Source of the DNA: an uncultured Clostridia bacterium
GTDB lineage: Bacteria > Bacillota > Clostridia > Oscillospirales > CAG-272
Reading direction: 5' to 3'
Assembly (NCBI GenBank): GCA_937884385.1
Contig: CALGCW010000283.1
Span: 1-34,127 of the forward strand
Length of the DNA: 34,127 nucleotides
In this document: positions 1 to 8,476 of the stretch, one piece after another
Position numbering within the stretch: the stretch's first letter is position 1
Layout of the letters: the number at the start of each line of letters is the position of its first letter
Program-made: the position numbers and the translations under genes
Notes under the pieces: model-generated
What the model was told of the DNA's origin: nothing
The model's input: the letters and a program-made list of their open reading frames with translations, nothing else
Database searches by the model: none

Positions 1-1
1 T

Positions 2-523
2 GACGGTGTTGCTGTAATCGATAAGAACGTTATCCTTTTCGGCGGAGAGAACAATCTCAACGTATTCAAAAGCAACGGTTCTTCCGGCTTCTGTGAAGCT
101 CCTGTTGAAGTTTGCTGCTCGGAAGGAAATATGCCTACTGCGGTAGTTGAAGCGGTTGACCCGATAGTTCTTGGCGTTAAGGTTATTGAAAAGAGACACG
201 AGCACCATTGTGTTTGCTGTTGCACGTGCGGTGATATTCCCGAGGGTGTGACAAGGAATATCAACGGTGGTCTTTGTGACGACGGAGAGAGATATCTCGC
301 GGTATCTATTGGAATATTCTCAGTAGTGAGAATAGTGCGTCCCGCGCAATACCTCATCAACGCGACCGAGTACACAGTTCCCGACAAAGAATGCTTGACG
401 CGTTCCGAAGAGAACCCCTGCGATATTTTCAGATGCATGGCATTTCCAACGGATGAGTTCACAGTTGGAAACGGACCTGCACTTCATCAAATGAAGCATC
501 CCGACAAGGGCTGCGGCTGTTAA
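2..523 (+). CDS. Cysteine-rich hypothetical protein, 5' end outside window
   Basis: The reading frame is open from the first bases of the window, so the gene starts upstream; an internal ATG at 131 is not a convincing start because the frame before it is open and protein-like. The visible 173 residues contain 14 cysteines, including the clusters HCVCCCTC and EVCC and a C-terminal KGCGC. I do not recognise the family. The high cysteine content, with no signal peptide visible in this part, would suit a metal-binding or disulfide-rich structural protein (spore-coat-like proteins are one possibility), but nothing here proves that. It ends directly at a strong terminator facing clpX. Confidence 0.7.
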   Translation, partial: DGVAVIDKNVILFGGENNLNVFKSNGSSGFCEAPVEVCCSEGNMPTAVVEAVDPIVLGVKVIEKRHEHHCVCCCTCGDIPEGVTRNINGGLCDDGERYLAVSIGIFSVVRIVRPAQYLINATEYTVPDKECLTRSEENPCDIFRCMAFPTDEFTVGNGPALHQMKHPDKGCGC

Positions 524-556
524 AAAAAGCTGTTGCTTATGCAACAGCTTTTTTTC
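522..556. terminator. Bidirectional rho-independent terminator
   Basis: A 10-bp perfect stem (527-536 with 541-550) with a 4-base loop is flanked by seven A on the left and seven T on the right. It therefore works for the plus-strand Cys-rich gene and for clpX, whose stop codon lies at 557-559. Confidence 0.93.
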
Positions 557-1837
557 TTATTTTAAGATATACTCGGGTTCAGCTTTGTTAAGGATAGTAT
601 CCTTTGTGATCAAAATGCCTTTGATATCGGTGCGGGAGGGAACTGAATACATAATCGGCATCATTGCGGATTCGATTATGGAACGAAGTCCTCTTGCGCC
701 CGTATTCTGTGCTATAGCAAGCTCTGCGATAGCATCTATGGCATCATCGCTGAATCTAATCTCTACTCCGTCGATGGAGAAGAGCTTCTCGTACTGCTTG
801 ACAAGGGAGTTTCTTGGTTCTGTTATTATTCGTGAAAGAGCAGCTTTATCGAGATCCGAGAGTGCTACGATGACGGGAATTCTGCCAATGAGCTCGGGTA
901 TAAGACCGTATTTCACGATATCGTGCGAGGTGACGTCCTTATATATACCGTCTCTCTTTTTCTCGCTCTTCTTTTTTACTTCGCCGCCGAAACCTATCTG
1001 ATTGTTGCCCTTACGCTTTTCAATTATCGCTTCAAGACCGTCAAAGGCACCGCCGCAGATGAAGAGAATATTTTGCGTGTTTATCTGTATAAATTCCTGG
1101 TTAGGGTGCTTTCTGCCGCCCTGAGGAGGAACGTTCGCTGTCGTACCCTCAAGTATCTTAAGAAGTGCTTGCTGAACGCCTTCGCCCGATACATCACGTG
1201 TGATCGAACGGTTTTCGCTTTTTCTTGATATCTTATCGATCTCGTCGATATAGATTATACCTTTTTCAGCGCGTTCTACATCGAAGTCTGCTGCTTGAAT
1301 AAGTCTGAGAAGTATGTTTTCAACGTCCTCACCGACATATCCTGCTTCCGTCAGTGTTGTTGCATCAGCGATTGCGAAGGGAACCTGGAGCGTTTTTGCG
1401 AGGGTCTGGGCAAGGAAGGTCTTGCCGACACCTGTAGGTCCGAGCAAAAGAACGTTGCTCTTTTGAAGCTCAACTCCGTCAAGCTCCTTATTCTCACCAT
1501 CCTCATTTTTTGATAGAATTCTTTTGTAATGATTATATACCGCAACGGATAGGGCGATCTTCGCATCGTCCTGACCGATAACGTATTCGTCGAGGGTCCT
1601 TTTGATGTCCATTGGCTTCGGAAGATCCTCGAGATTTATCGATTCACTTTCCGATGAAGAGTAGTCCTCGTACGCTTCTTCAAGGATCTCGTGACAAGTG
1701 TCAACGCAAAATTCGCAAAGGTACACTCCCTTAGGTGAGGGGATCAGGAAATTTACTTGATTTTCGCTTCTACCGCAGAAACAGCAATACCGTTTTGTGG
1801 TATTGCCGTTTCCGTGGCCGTTATTATTTTCAGCCAT
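557..1837 (-). CDS. clpX: ATP-dependent Clp protease ATP-binding subunit ClpX
   Basis: AAA+ unfoldase that recognises substrates and threads them into the ClpP chamber in the cytoplasm. The 426 residues are normal family length. Visible are the N-terminal C4 zinc finger (C18, C21, C41, C44), Walker A GPTGVGKT (133-140), the GYVG pore loop (166-169), Walker B IIYIDEID (194-201), the IGF loop that docks on ClpP (281-283) and the GARGLR sensor-2 motif near the C-terminus. The start ATG follows a GAAAGG ribosome binding site. It is the last gene of tig-clpP-clpX, 18 bases after clpP, and ends at a strong terminator. Confidence 0.98.
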   Translation of the reverse strand: MAENNNGHGNGNTTKRYCCFCGRSENQVNFLIPSPKGVYLCEFCVDTCHEILEEAYEDYSSSESESINLEDLPKPMDIKRTLDEYVIGQDDAKIALSVAVYNHYKRILSKNEDGENKELDGVELQKSNVLLLGPTGVGKTFLAQTLAKTLQVPFAIADATTLTEAGYVGEDVENILLRLIQAADFDVERAEKGIIYIDEIDKISRKSENRSITRDVSGEGVQQALLKILEGTTANVPPQGGRKHPNQEFIQINTQNILFICGGAFDGLEAIIEKRKGNNQIGFGGEVKKKSEKKRDGIYKDVTSHDIVKYGLIPELIGRIPVIVALSDLDKAALSRIITEPRNSLVKQYEKLFSIDGVEIRFSDDAIDAIAELAIAQNTGARGLRSIIESAMMPIMYSVPSRTDIKGILITKDTILNKAEPEYILK

Positions 1838-1855
1838 AATATTTACCTTTCTCTA

Positions 1856-2446
1856 TCAGGAATGCTTATCAATGACCTTGTCTATAAGACCGTAAGCAAG
1901 AGCTTCGTCGGACGTCATATAGTTGTCTCTCTCTGTATCGAGAGCGATCTGCTCGACGGATTTGCCCGTGTTCTGCGCAAGTATCTTATTGAGCCTGTCG
2001 CGAGTGCGGAGGATAAGGTCTGCCTGAATTTTGATATCGGTAGCCTGACCTCTTGCGCCTCCGAGAGGCTGATGGATCATTATCTCACTGTTGGGTAGTG
2101 CAAATCTCTTGCCCTTTGCGCCTGCAGAGAGAAGGAAAGCGCCCATACTTGCAGCCATACCGATACAAACTGTTGAAACGTCACATTTGATGAAGTTCAT
2201 CGTATCGTAGATCGCCATACCTGCGGTGACGGAGCCACCGGGACTGTTGATGTAGAAGGAAATATCCTTGTCGGGGTCCTGAGCTTCAAGGTAGAGAAGC
2301 TGTGCTACTACGAGTGAAGCGGTGTGATCATTTACTTCCTCGGAAAGGAAAATGATTCTATCGTTGAGAAGCCTTGAATAAATATCACAGGAGCGCTCGC
2401 CTCTGCTAGTTTGTTCAATGACCATAGGAACTAAAGAATTATACAT
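1856..2446 (-). CDS. clpP: ATP-dependent Clp protease proteolytic subunit ClpP
   Basis: Serine peptidase forming the tetradecameric chamber of ClpXP. The 196 residues are full length with a very short N-terminus. The catalytic triad is S100 (GMAASMGA), H125 (MIHQPLGG) and D174 (DTERDNY); the 25- and 49-residue spacings match the E. coli enzyme. The N-terminal SRGERSCDIYSRLL is typical. An AGGAGG site lies 8 bases before the ATG. It sits 47 bases downstream of tig and 18 bases upstream of clpX, so all three are probably co-transcribed. No CtsR-type direct repeats were noticed near it. Confidence 0.98.
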   Translation of the reverse strand: MYNSLVPMVIEQTSRGERSCDIYSRLLNDRIIFLSEEVNDHTASLVVAQLLYLEAQDPDKDISFYINSPGGSVTAGMAIYDTMNFIKCDVSTVCIGMAASMGAFLLSAGAKGKRFALPNSEIMIHQPLGGARGQATDIKIQADLILRTRDRLNKILAQNTGKSVEQIALDTERDNYMTSDEALAYGLIDKVIDKHS

Positions 2447-2493
2447 CGTATTAGACCTCCTTATGTTAATGGTTGTGGGGAAGACCTACGGTA

Positions 2494-3891
2494 TCAGCCT
2501 TCGGTCTCCTCGGTTGTTTTCTTTGTTGTTTTTCTTGTTTTCTTTACGGGTTTTTCTTCGCCTTCAGCTACTTCTGCCTTGGGGGCAGCCTTCTTTGTTG
2601 ATCTCTTCTTGGGAGCCTTTACAACGGCCTTTTCCTTAACTGCGTCAAGCGCGAGCTTAACCTTCATATCTGCTCCGATAAACTCGGGATCGATAGAAGC
2701 CTTAACCTGCTCAACGTCGATGCCGTATGCTTCAGCGATTCTTGCATATTCACCGTTGATATCGTCTTCGCTTGCTGTGAGACCTTCAAGCTCTGCAATC
2801 TTTTCAAGAGCGAGTCTTGCTTTTACCTGCTTTTCAGCCTGAGGACGGAACTGTGCGCGAAGTGTTTCAAGTGTCATACCTGTGTACTGGAAATATGTCT
2901 TGAGGTCAAGACCCTGCATACGGAGCTGGTTGTCATAGTCGCGTACAAAATTTTCTGCCTCTGTATCGTACATAGCCTCGGGAATGTCAGCTACGAGCTT
3001 TTCAATAAGAGCGTCCATAATCTGACCGTCTACTGCGTTCTGAGCTGCTGCCTCGTGTCTCTTTTCGATTTTTGCCTTAAGGTCTGCCTTGTATTCATCA
3101 AGAGTATCAAATTCAGATGCGTCCTTTGCAAATTCATCGTCAAGCTCAGGAAGCTCAACCTTTGTGATCGCGTGGATCTTTACCTTGAATACGGAAGGCT
3201 TGCCTGCAAGGTCCTCTGCGTGGTATTCAGCGGGGAAGGTTACGTTAACGTCGAATTCATCATCAACGCTGTGACCTACGATCTGCTCCTCAAATCCGGG
3301 AATGAACTGACCTGAACCGAGTTTAAGAGCATAATCCTCGCCCTTGCCGCCTTCGAATGCAACGCCGTCAACAAAGCCCTCAAAGTCGATAACAGTTGTA
3401 TCGCCAAGCTCAGCGGGGCGATCGTTAGCATCGATCTCACGGCTGTATCTCTCTCTTACAAGATCAAGCTCTTTATTTACCTCATCTTCTGTGACGGGTG
3501 CTACTTCTTTATTTACTTCTATACCAAAGTATCCTTCGATCTGAACGTCGGGCTTAACGTATACCTTTGCAGTAAATACTACGCCGTTCTCATCGATTGA
3601 AAGAACGTCGATCTCGGGCTGTGCAACGGGATCAATTCCTGCTTCCTTGATAGCATCTTCGTAAGCGGAAGGAAGAATATCGTTAAGAGCTGTGTCATAG
3701 AAGAAGCCCTTACCGTACATTTTTTCGATCATGGCTCTGGGAGCCTTGCCTTTTCTGAAGCCGGGGATATTGATCTTACCTACTTCTTTTTTGTAAGCGC
3801 GCTCACAAGCAGCTTCAAATACAGACTGTTCAACAGAGAAGTGAAGCTCTACCTGGCTTCCTTCAAGCTTTTCATTTTTGATTAATTTCAT
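2494..3891 (-). CDS. tig: Trigger factor (ribosome-associated chaperone / prolyl isomerase)
   Basis: Binds at the ribosome exit tunnel and shields nascent chains. The N-terminal domain carries the ribosome-docking signature GFRKGKAP (residues 44-51). An FKBP-type isomerase domain follows (GDTTVIDFEGF through GFEEQIVGH, roughly 150-240), then the helical C-terminal chaperone domain. The last roughly 40 residues (about 426-465) are an unusual low-complexity tail of Lys, Thr, Ala and Glu, making the protein somewhat longer than the usual 430 residues. A GGAGG site 8 bases before the ATG and a perfect promoter upstream mark it as the first gene of the tig-clpP-clpX operon. Confidence 0.98.
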   Translation of the reverse strand: MKLIKNEKLEGSQVELHFSVEQSVFEAACERAYKKEVGKINIPGFRKGKAPRAMIEKMYGKGFFYDTALNDILPSAYEDAIKEAGIDPVAQPEIDVLSIDENGVVFTAKVYVKPDVQIEGYFGIEVNKEVAPVTEDEVNKELDLVRERYSREIDANDRPAELGDTTVIDFEGFVDGVAFEGGKGEDYALKLGSGQFIPGFEEQIVGHSVDDEFDVNVTFPAEYHAEDLAGKPSVFKVKIHAITKVELPELDDEFAKDASEFDTLDEYKADLKAKIEKRHEAAAQNAVDGQIMDALIEKLVADIPEAMYDTEAENFVRDYDNQLRMQGLDLKTYFQYTGMTLETLRAQFRPQAEKQVKARLALEKIAELEGLTASEDDINGEYARIAEAYGIDVEQVKASIDPEFIGADMKVKLALDAVKEKAVVKAPKKRSTKKAAPKAEVAEGEEKPVKKTRKTTKKTTEETEG

Positions 3892-3927
3892 TTTTTAATC
3901 CTCCAAGATTTTTAACATACATTGTTT

Positions 3928-3956
3928 ATTATATATAATTGACAACAAAATGTCAA
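3928..3956 (-). promoter_or_regulatory. SigA promoter of tig-clpP-clpX with dyad
   Basis: On the minus strand TTGACA (3951-3956), a 17-bp spacer and TATAAT (3928-3933) match the vegetative consensus at every position. The -35 box is one arm of a 6-6-6 inverted repeat (3939-3956, TTGACA and TGTCAA), which could be an operator or coincidence. The start point would lie about 30 bases before the tig ATG. Confidence 0.9.
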
Positions 3957-3982
3957 GATTTTTTTACAAAATAACTGAAAAA

Positions 3983-4711
3983 TCATAGAAAAATGGGCAT
4001 TGGTGCAAAATTGAGGTAATCTGCCGCTACCATTGTAAATCTGATACCTTCATATTCAAACTGCCTTGGTATGGAATAATTATTATGGATGTGACCGTAA
4101 TAGCACTCTTTTATCCCGTATCTTTTAAGTACGTTGAGAATTTTGTCGCATGTGCATTCAAGATATACGGGAGGGAAGTGAAGGAATACGAGCACGGGCA
4201 ACTTAGGATCGCTCTCCCTTAGCTTCATTGCTTCGTTTAAGCTGATTTCAAGGCGCTGTGCCTCTCTTGCGACGATCTTTTCATAGTCGACGTCTCCGAC
4301 GGTCTTTTGCTGCTTTTCGTCATAGAACCATCCGCGTGAGCCGCAGATTATACAATTCTCAAGAAGGTATGCGTTATTATGCAGCAGCTTTATAGTGGTG
4401 ATGCCGTTTTCTTCAAAGAATTTATTAATTTTTGAAGCTGTAGACCACCAAAAATCATGGTTGCCCTTGCCGATTATTTTTGTGCCCGGAAGAGAGTTCA
4501 AGAAAATGAAGTCATCCTTGGCTTCATCAAGCGTCATAGCCCAGGATATATCACCCGGTATGATAACGGTATCATCGTCATTAATTATCGCTTTAAAATT
4601 CTTTTCAAGCTTTTTGTGGTAATCCTTCCATTTTGTACCGAACTTTTCCATTGACTTATTCGTAGTCTCGTTCGTTGATAAATGAAGGTCGGAAATAACG
4701 TATAAAGACAT
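3983..4711 (-). CDS. Calcineurin-like metallophosphoesterase
   Basis: Binuclear-metal phosphohydrolase of 242 residues with unknown substrate. All family motifs are present in order: DLHLS at the N-terminus (D8, H10), GDIS, GNHD followed by FWW, HFPP and GHIHNN. No signal peptide, so probably cytoplasmic. An in-frame ATG exists nine bases upstream (4720), but the GAAAGG site abuts it directly, whereas it is correctly spaced for the ATG at 4711; I chose the shorter form, which starts right at the first catalytic strand. It is transcribed away from the DUF1540 gene and looks monocistronic. Confidence 0.9.
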   Translation of the reverse strand: MSLYVISDLHLSTNETTNKSMEKFGTKWKDYHKKLEKNFKAIINDDDTVIIPGDISWAMTLDEAKDDFIFLNSLPGTKIIGKGNHDFWWSTASKINKFFEENGITTIKLLHNNAYLLENCIICGSRGWFYDEKQQKTVGDVDYEKIVAREAQRLEISLNEAMKLRESDPKLPVLVFLHFPPVYLECTCDKILNVLKRYGIKECYYGHIHNNYSIPRQFEYEGIRFTMVAADYLNFAPMPIFL

Positions 4712-4729
4712 TATTTTCATCCTTTCGTT

Positions 4730-4759
4730 TGAATATGTCGTGTGATTTTGTTAATAATA
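4730..4759 (+). promoter_or_regulatory. Possible SigG-type forespore promoter for the DUF1540 gene
   Basis: TGAATA (4730-4735), 17 bases, then AATAATA (4753-4759) resembles the SigG pattern (GHATR, about 18, CATNHTA), missing only the C of the -10 box. A TATAAT (4758-4763) also overlaps but has no -35 at the right distance. Weak evidence. Confidence 0.3.
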
Positions 4760-4813
4760 TAATCGAGAGCAAGCTCTCAAAAATCAGTTGCCGTCAGGCA
4801 GGGGGAGATTATT

Positions 4814-5002
4814 ATGAATAAAGAGAATAATTGCTGTTCAAGTCCCAAAAACGTGATCAAGGGTATTACTTGTGAGGTCGTCACCTGTAAATATCACGAG
4901 GGAAACGGTCATTGCACCGCCGGTCACATCAAGGTTGGTCCCAACCAAGCGGAAGCCAAGAGAGAGACCCTTTGCACCACCTTCGAAAACAGAACTGAAT
5001 AA
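4814..5002 (+). CDS. DUF1540 domain small cysteine protein
   Basis: A 62-residue protein with the DUF1540 pattern: CEVVTCKYH, then HCTAGHIKVG and a final ETLCTTF. The spaced Cys and His residues suggest metal binding, but the function of this family is not established; it is common in spore-forming clostridia. A strong GGGGGAG site lies 7 bases before the ATG. It stands alone between a divergent metallophosphoesterase and a convergent thrC, with its own terminator just after the stop. Confidence 0.85.
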   Translation: MNKENNCCSSPKNVIKGITCEVVTCKYHEGNGHCTAGHIKVGPNQAEAKRETLCTTFENRTE

Positions 5003-5015
5003 TCCTATTCATATA

Positions 5016-5046
5016 AAAGGCATATCTCGCAAGAGATGTGCTTTTT
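5016..5046. terminator. Terminator between DUF1540 gene and thrC
   Basis: A 9-bp stem with one G-T pair (5020-5028 with 5033-5041), GCAA loop, AAAA before and TTTTT after. It serves the DUF1540 gene and, read on the other strand, the thrC end of the lepB-thrC run. Confidence 0.85.
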
Positions 5047-6529
5047 ATTCGTTTATAAATCTCTTGATCTCGCTATACATACCGTCAGGATCGATGACTC
5101 TCTTAAATCTTACTTCTTTTTGATCGAGATCCTTAAGCGGGAGAGGTATAGGCTCGTGAGAGAGCTTTTCAAGACGGTAGAATGCCTCTATATCCGTGAG
5201 ATAAACGTCATCGTATATCGCATCGTGAACGTCCTTCGCGAATTTATATGGATTTGCTGTAGATGCTATGATCGAAACGGTATTATCGCTCGTTTCCTGT
5301 CTGTACTGTCCGAGTGCTGAAAACGCAACGCCTGTATGAGTGTCTATCAGATAACCGTAATCATCGTGAACGATCTGTACGGTGCGCATCGTTGTATACT
5401 CATCGGAATAATATCCCATAATGTCACTGTTGATCTGCGCAAGTGTATCGGTGTCAATCTTATAGCATCCCGTTTCATTCAAGGACTTCATATAGCCAGC
5501 GGTTTTTTCTGATCCGCATATAAGATAGAGAAGTCTTTCAAGGTTGCTTGAGATGAGGATATCCATAGAGGGGGACATTGTCACTCTGAAGGGGCGGTGT
5601 CTGTTATAAGTGCCTGTTCTTAAGAACTCGGTAAGCACGTTATTGGAGTTGGATGCACAGATGAGCTTATTTACTGGAAGTCCCATAAGCTTTGCTATAT
5701 ATGCGGCAAGTATATTGCCGAAATTGCCTGTTGGTACGCAGATATTAACTTTGTCACCGAGCGTAATGCTATCCCGGTTAATAAGATCGCAGTATGCTTT
5801 GAAATAGTAAACGATCTGCGGTGCGAGTCTGCCGAAATTGATGGAATTCGCGCTTGAAAGCGTATATCCCTTATCTGATAGCTCTTTTACAATGCTTTCA
5901 TCGGAAAAAATGCTTTTGACGGCGGTTTGTATATCGTCGAAATTACCGTTTACGCCGCAAACGTTGACGTTCGCTCCGCTTTGGGTTGTCATTTGCAATT
6001 TCTGAATTGTGCTGACGCCGTTTTCGGGGAAAAATACACATATCTTGATTCCGTCGATATCCTTATATCCCTCAAGTGCGGCTTTTCCCGTGTCACCGGA
6101 GGTAGCAACGAGGATGAGTGAGGTCTTCGTCTCGTTTGTTTTTTTAAGAGCACGTGAGAGTAGTCTCGGCATTATCTGAAGCGCCATATCCTTAAAGGCG
6201 CAGGTCGGTCCGTGCCAAAGCTCAAGCGAATAGGTGTTATCATTGACTTTTACCGTTCTGCAAGCTCCGTTTGGAAAGGACTCCTTTGAATAAGCCTTTT
6301 CGCAATCGCACAGAAGCTCGTCATAGGTATAGTCAGTAAGGAATTTTGAAAGTATATCGGCAGCAAGCTCGGGATAGGGAAGAGTACAGTATCTTGAAAT
6401 ATCGTCGAGTGTTATCTGCGGTATGTTTTCGGGCACGAAAAGTCCACCGTCATCGGCAAGACCCTGTTTGATGACTTGGGCGGAGGTATATTTTGTTTTA
6501 TTTGTGTCTCTTGTGCTTTGAAAGTTCAT
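5045..6529 (-). CDS. thrC: Threonine synthase
   Basis: PLP enzyme converting O-phosphohomoserine to threonine. The 494 residues correspond to the long, E. coli/fungal-like class. The N-terminal STRDTN motif, the PLP-lysine segment GPTCAFKDMALQ (K113), SGDTGKAALEGY and the phosphate-binding PTGNFGNILA are all visible. Its GGAG site overlaps the stop of the upstream dipeptidase gene (8-base gap), so it is the last gene of the minus-strand run that begins with lepB. No other threonine biosynthesis gene (homoserine dehydrogenase or kinase) is in the window. Confidence 0.96.
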   Translation of the reverse strand: MNFQSTRDTNKTKYTSAQVIKQGLADDGGLFVPENIPQITLDDISRYCTLPYPELAADILSKFLTDYTYDELLCDCEKAYSKESFPNGACRTVKVNDNTYSLELWHGPTCAFKDMALQIMPRLLSRALKKTNETKTSLILVATSGDTGKAALEGYKDIDGIKICVFFPENGVSTIQKLQMTTQSGANVNVCGVNGNFDDIQTAVKSIFSDESIVKELSDKGYTLSSANSINFGRLAPQIVYYFKAYCDLINRDSITLGDKVNICVPTGNFGNILAAYIAKLMGLPVNKLICASNSNNVLTEFLRTGTYNRHRPFRVTMSPSMDILISSNLERLLYLICGSEKTAGYMKSLNETGCYKIDTDTLAQINSDIMGYYSDEYTTMRTVQIVHDDYGYLIDTHTGVAFSALGQYRQETSDNTVSIIASTANPYKFAKDVHDAIYDDVYLTDIEAFYRLEKLSHEPIPLPLKDLDQKEVRFKRVIDPDGMYSEIKRFINE

Positions 6530-6537
6530 TTTTTCTC

Positions 6538-7470
6538 CTATAGGTTTTTAACAAAGAATTCGTATGCGTTTTTGTAAAGTATTTTTTCGGTGAGCTCGGT
6601 TGAATAATTTTGCTTTTGCATCTCATCTGCAATTTTGTAAATGTCTTCAATCCCGTTGATACCCACAGGAAGAGAAGTCCCGTCAAGATCACAGCCCATA
6701 CACAGCGTATCCTTACCGCCGAGAGACATATAGTGCTCTATGTGGCGAAGGACGGAAGAAATATCTGCGCTTCCGTTTCGTTCGAGATGCTCGGGGCAAA
6801 GGTTGATACCGACGATACCACCAAGCTTTGCTATTGAAAGAAAATCACTGTCAAGAAGATTGCGTGAATGGGGATTTACACTGTACGAGTCGGAATGCGA
6901 GGCTATTATCGGCTTATTGGCTGCAGCCGCGATCTCGATAGTGTCAAGTGTTCCCTTAAATGAGCAATGGGATACATCGGGAATGATGCCGAGCTTAAAG
7001 CATAATTTTACCACTTCTTTTCCAAAATCGGTCAAGCCGTTTTGAGTATCGTGCGCACCGCCTATGCAGGTGTCACCGTACCAATTGAGCGTAAGTACTC
7101 TGACGCCTTTGCTATGTAAAGTATGGAGCCGAGCGATATCATTTTCTAGAATACGCGCGTCCTCTACGGCAAGTATCAAGGGGGTCAAGCCACCACTGAC
7201 AAGGCATAGAAGGTCTGATGAGTTATTGGCAATAGCGATAATATTACAGTTATTTTTTACTTCATTATCAAGGTTTTCACGCACCGCTAAGAAGCGTTCG
7301 TAGCCTTGAAGATCGGAAAGGCGTTTGTCGGTCCATATTGCCATTACCTGTGCGTATTTGTTTATGTATTCTGCTTTTTTGAGCGAAACATGAAAGCTGT
7401 TTTCAAAAAATCCTTGTTTTTCCGAATACAGCCTTGTTGCCGTATCGCAATGAAGATCGAATAAATTCAT
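6538..7470 (-). CDS. Membrane-dipeptidase family peptidase (M19)
   Basis: Zinc peptidase of the renal dipeptidase family, probably cleaving dipeptides (possibly containing D-residues); 310 residues, no signal peptide. Family motifs: DLHCDT at the N-terminus (metal-binding HxD), VEDA, PDVSHCS, ASHSDS followed by the NPHSRNL stretch, and GCDLDGT. A TTG at 7476 would add two residues and overlap the yraN stop; I prefer the ATG at 7470, although neither has a strong ribosome binding site and translation probably depends on coupling to yraN. Confidence 0.92.
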   Translation of the reverse strand: MNLFDLHCDTATRLYSEKQGFFENSFHVSLKKAEYINKYAQVMAIWTDKRLSDLQGYERFLAVRENLDNEVKNNCNIIAIANNSSDLLCLVSGGLTPLILAVEDARILENDIARLHTLHSKGVRVLTLNWYGDTCIGGAHDTQNGLTDFGKEVVKLCFKLGIIPDVSHCSFKGTLDTIEIAAAANKPIIASHSDSYSVNPHSRNLLDSDFLSIAKLGGIVGINLCPEHLERNGSADISSVLRHIEHYMSLGGKDTLCMGCDLDGTSLPVGINGIEDIYKIADEMQKQNYSTELTEKILYKNAYEFFVKNL

Positions 7471-7472
7471 AA

Positions 7473-7865
7473 TCAATTACCGAATGCGTCCTCAATATGG
7501 TTGATTTTTAAGACTTCGCTTGGGGAAGAGTCCTTAGACTTTTTCAAGTAGACCTCTATCACGTCAAGGCGCAGCTTCTTTTTGGTTGGGTGCAGATTAA
7601 CGTATGCCTGCGCCGCGGCGACCGTACGCCTTTGCTTTGAGTGCGTGACAGCCATTGCAGGACTGCCGTATTGGAGATCAAGGTCACTTGTGCACGAGCG
7701 TGACTTGACCTCAACAAATATAATATATTGTTTATTTTCGGCGATAATGTCAATTTCGTTATGGGATGCGTAGAAATTCTGCTCGATTATCTTAAAGCCC
7801 TTGCTTTGAAGATAAAAGCACGCTACGCTCTCGCCAAATCTGCCTATCTCTGTTGTGTTCTTCAT
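7473..7865 (-). CDS. yraN: YraN / UPF0102 family nuclease-fold protein
   Basis: A 130-residue protein with the restriction-endonuclease-like fold signature of UPF0102: E12 (GRFGES), D39 (EIDII) and the ExK pair E52-K54 (FVEVKSRS). The cellular role of the family is not settled, though it sits beside rnhB in many bacteria, as here. Its ATG overlaps the rnhB stop by four bases (ATGA), a clear translational-coupling arrangement with no independent Shine-Dalgarno. Confidence 0.93.
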   Translation of the reverse strand: MKNTTEIGRFGESVACFYLQSKGFKIIEQNFYASHNEIDIIAENKQYIIFVEVKSRSCTSDLDLQYGSPAMAVTHSKQRRTVAAAQAYVNLHPTKKKLRLDVIEVYLKKSKDSSPSEVLKINHIEDAFGN

Positions 7866-8467
7866 TTGTTATCGTTTAAAAACCGTATGAATTTTGTTCT
7901 GTGAATGGGTGAGGGACCGTGTTTTCTGAGCGCATCCATATGTGCCTTAGTTCCGTAGCCCTTATGCTTGGCGATTCCGTATTCGGGATACAATTTGTCC
8001 ATTTCCTCACACATTTCGTCTCGCGTAACCTTGGCAAGTATAGATGCGGCGGCGATAGAGGGGCTCGTTGCATCTCCTTTTATAACAGTCATTGTTGGAA
8101 TAGAAAAGCCGCGGCTTATGTTGCCGTCGATTATTGCGTAATCAGCCTTGACGGATAAGCCTTCGACCGCGCGTCTCATTGCAAGCATATCCGCTTCAAG
8201 GATATTGAGCTCGTTTATCTCTTCGACGCTTGCTTCTGCGATGCAGTATGCGACGGCATTTTCTTTGATCTTTTCAAAGACCTCTTTGCGTTTCTTCGGT
8301 GAGAGCTTTTTTGAGTCATTCAAGCCCTCTATGTAAAGACCCATCGGTAGGATACAAGCCGCCGCTACCACGGGACCGCACAGAGGTCCTCTGCCTGCCT
8401 CGTCAACGCCGCATACATATTGGTAGCCTTGTTCATTAAGTGTTTTTTCAATAGTATATTCAAGCAT
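7862..8467 (-). CDS. rnhB: Ribonuclease HII
   Basis: Removes RNA from RNA-DNA hybrids and single ribonucleotides misincorporated in DNA. The 201 residues are usual length. Motifs: GVDEAGRGPLCGPV (catalytic D22, E23), NDSKKLSPKKR, AIIDGN and SPSIAAASILAKVTRD. An AAGG site precedes the ATG, nine bases after the ylqF stop. It lies in the conserved lepB-ylqF-rnhB-yraN order. Confidence 0.97.
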   Translation of the reverse strand: MLEYTIEKTLNEQGYQYVCGVDEAGRGPLCGPVVAAACILPMGLYIEGLNDSKKLSPKKRKEVFEKIKENAVAYCIAEASVEEINELNILEADMLAMRRAVEGLSVKADYAIIDGNISRGFSIPTMTVIKGDATSPSIAAASILAKVTRDEMCEEMDKLYPEYGIAKHKGYGTKAHMDALRKHGPSPIHRTKFIRFLNDNK

Positions 8468-8476
8468 ATTTTTACC

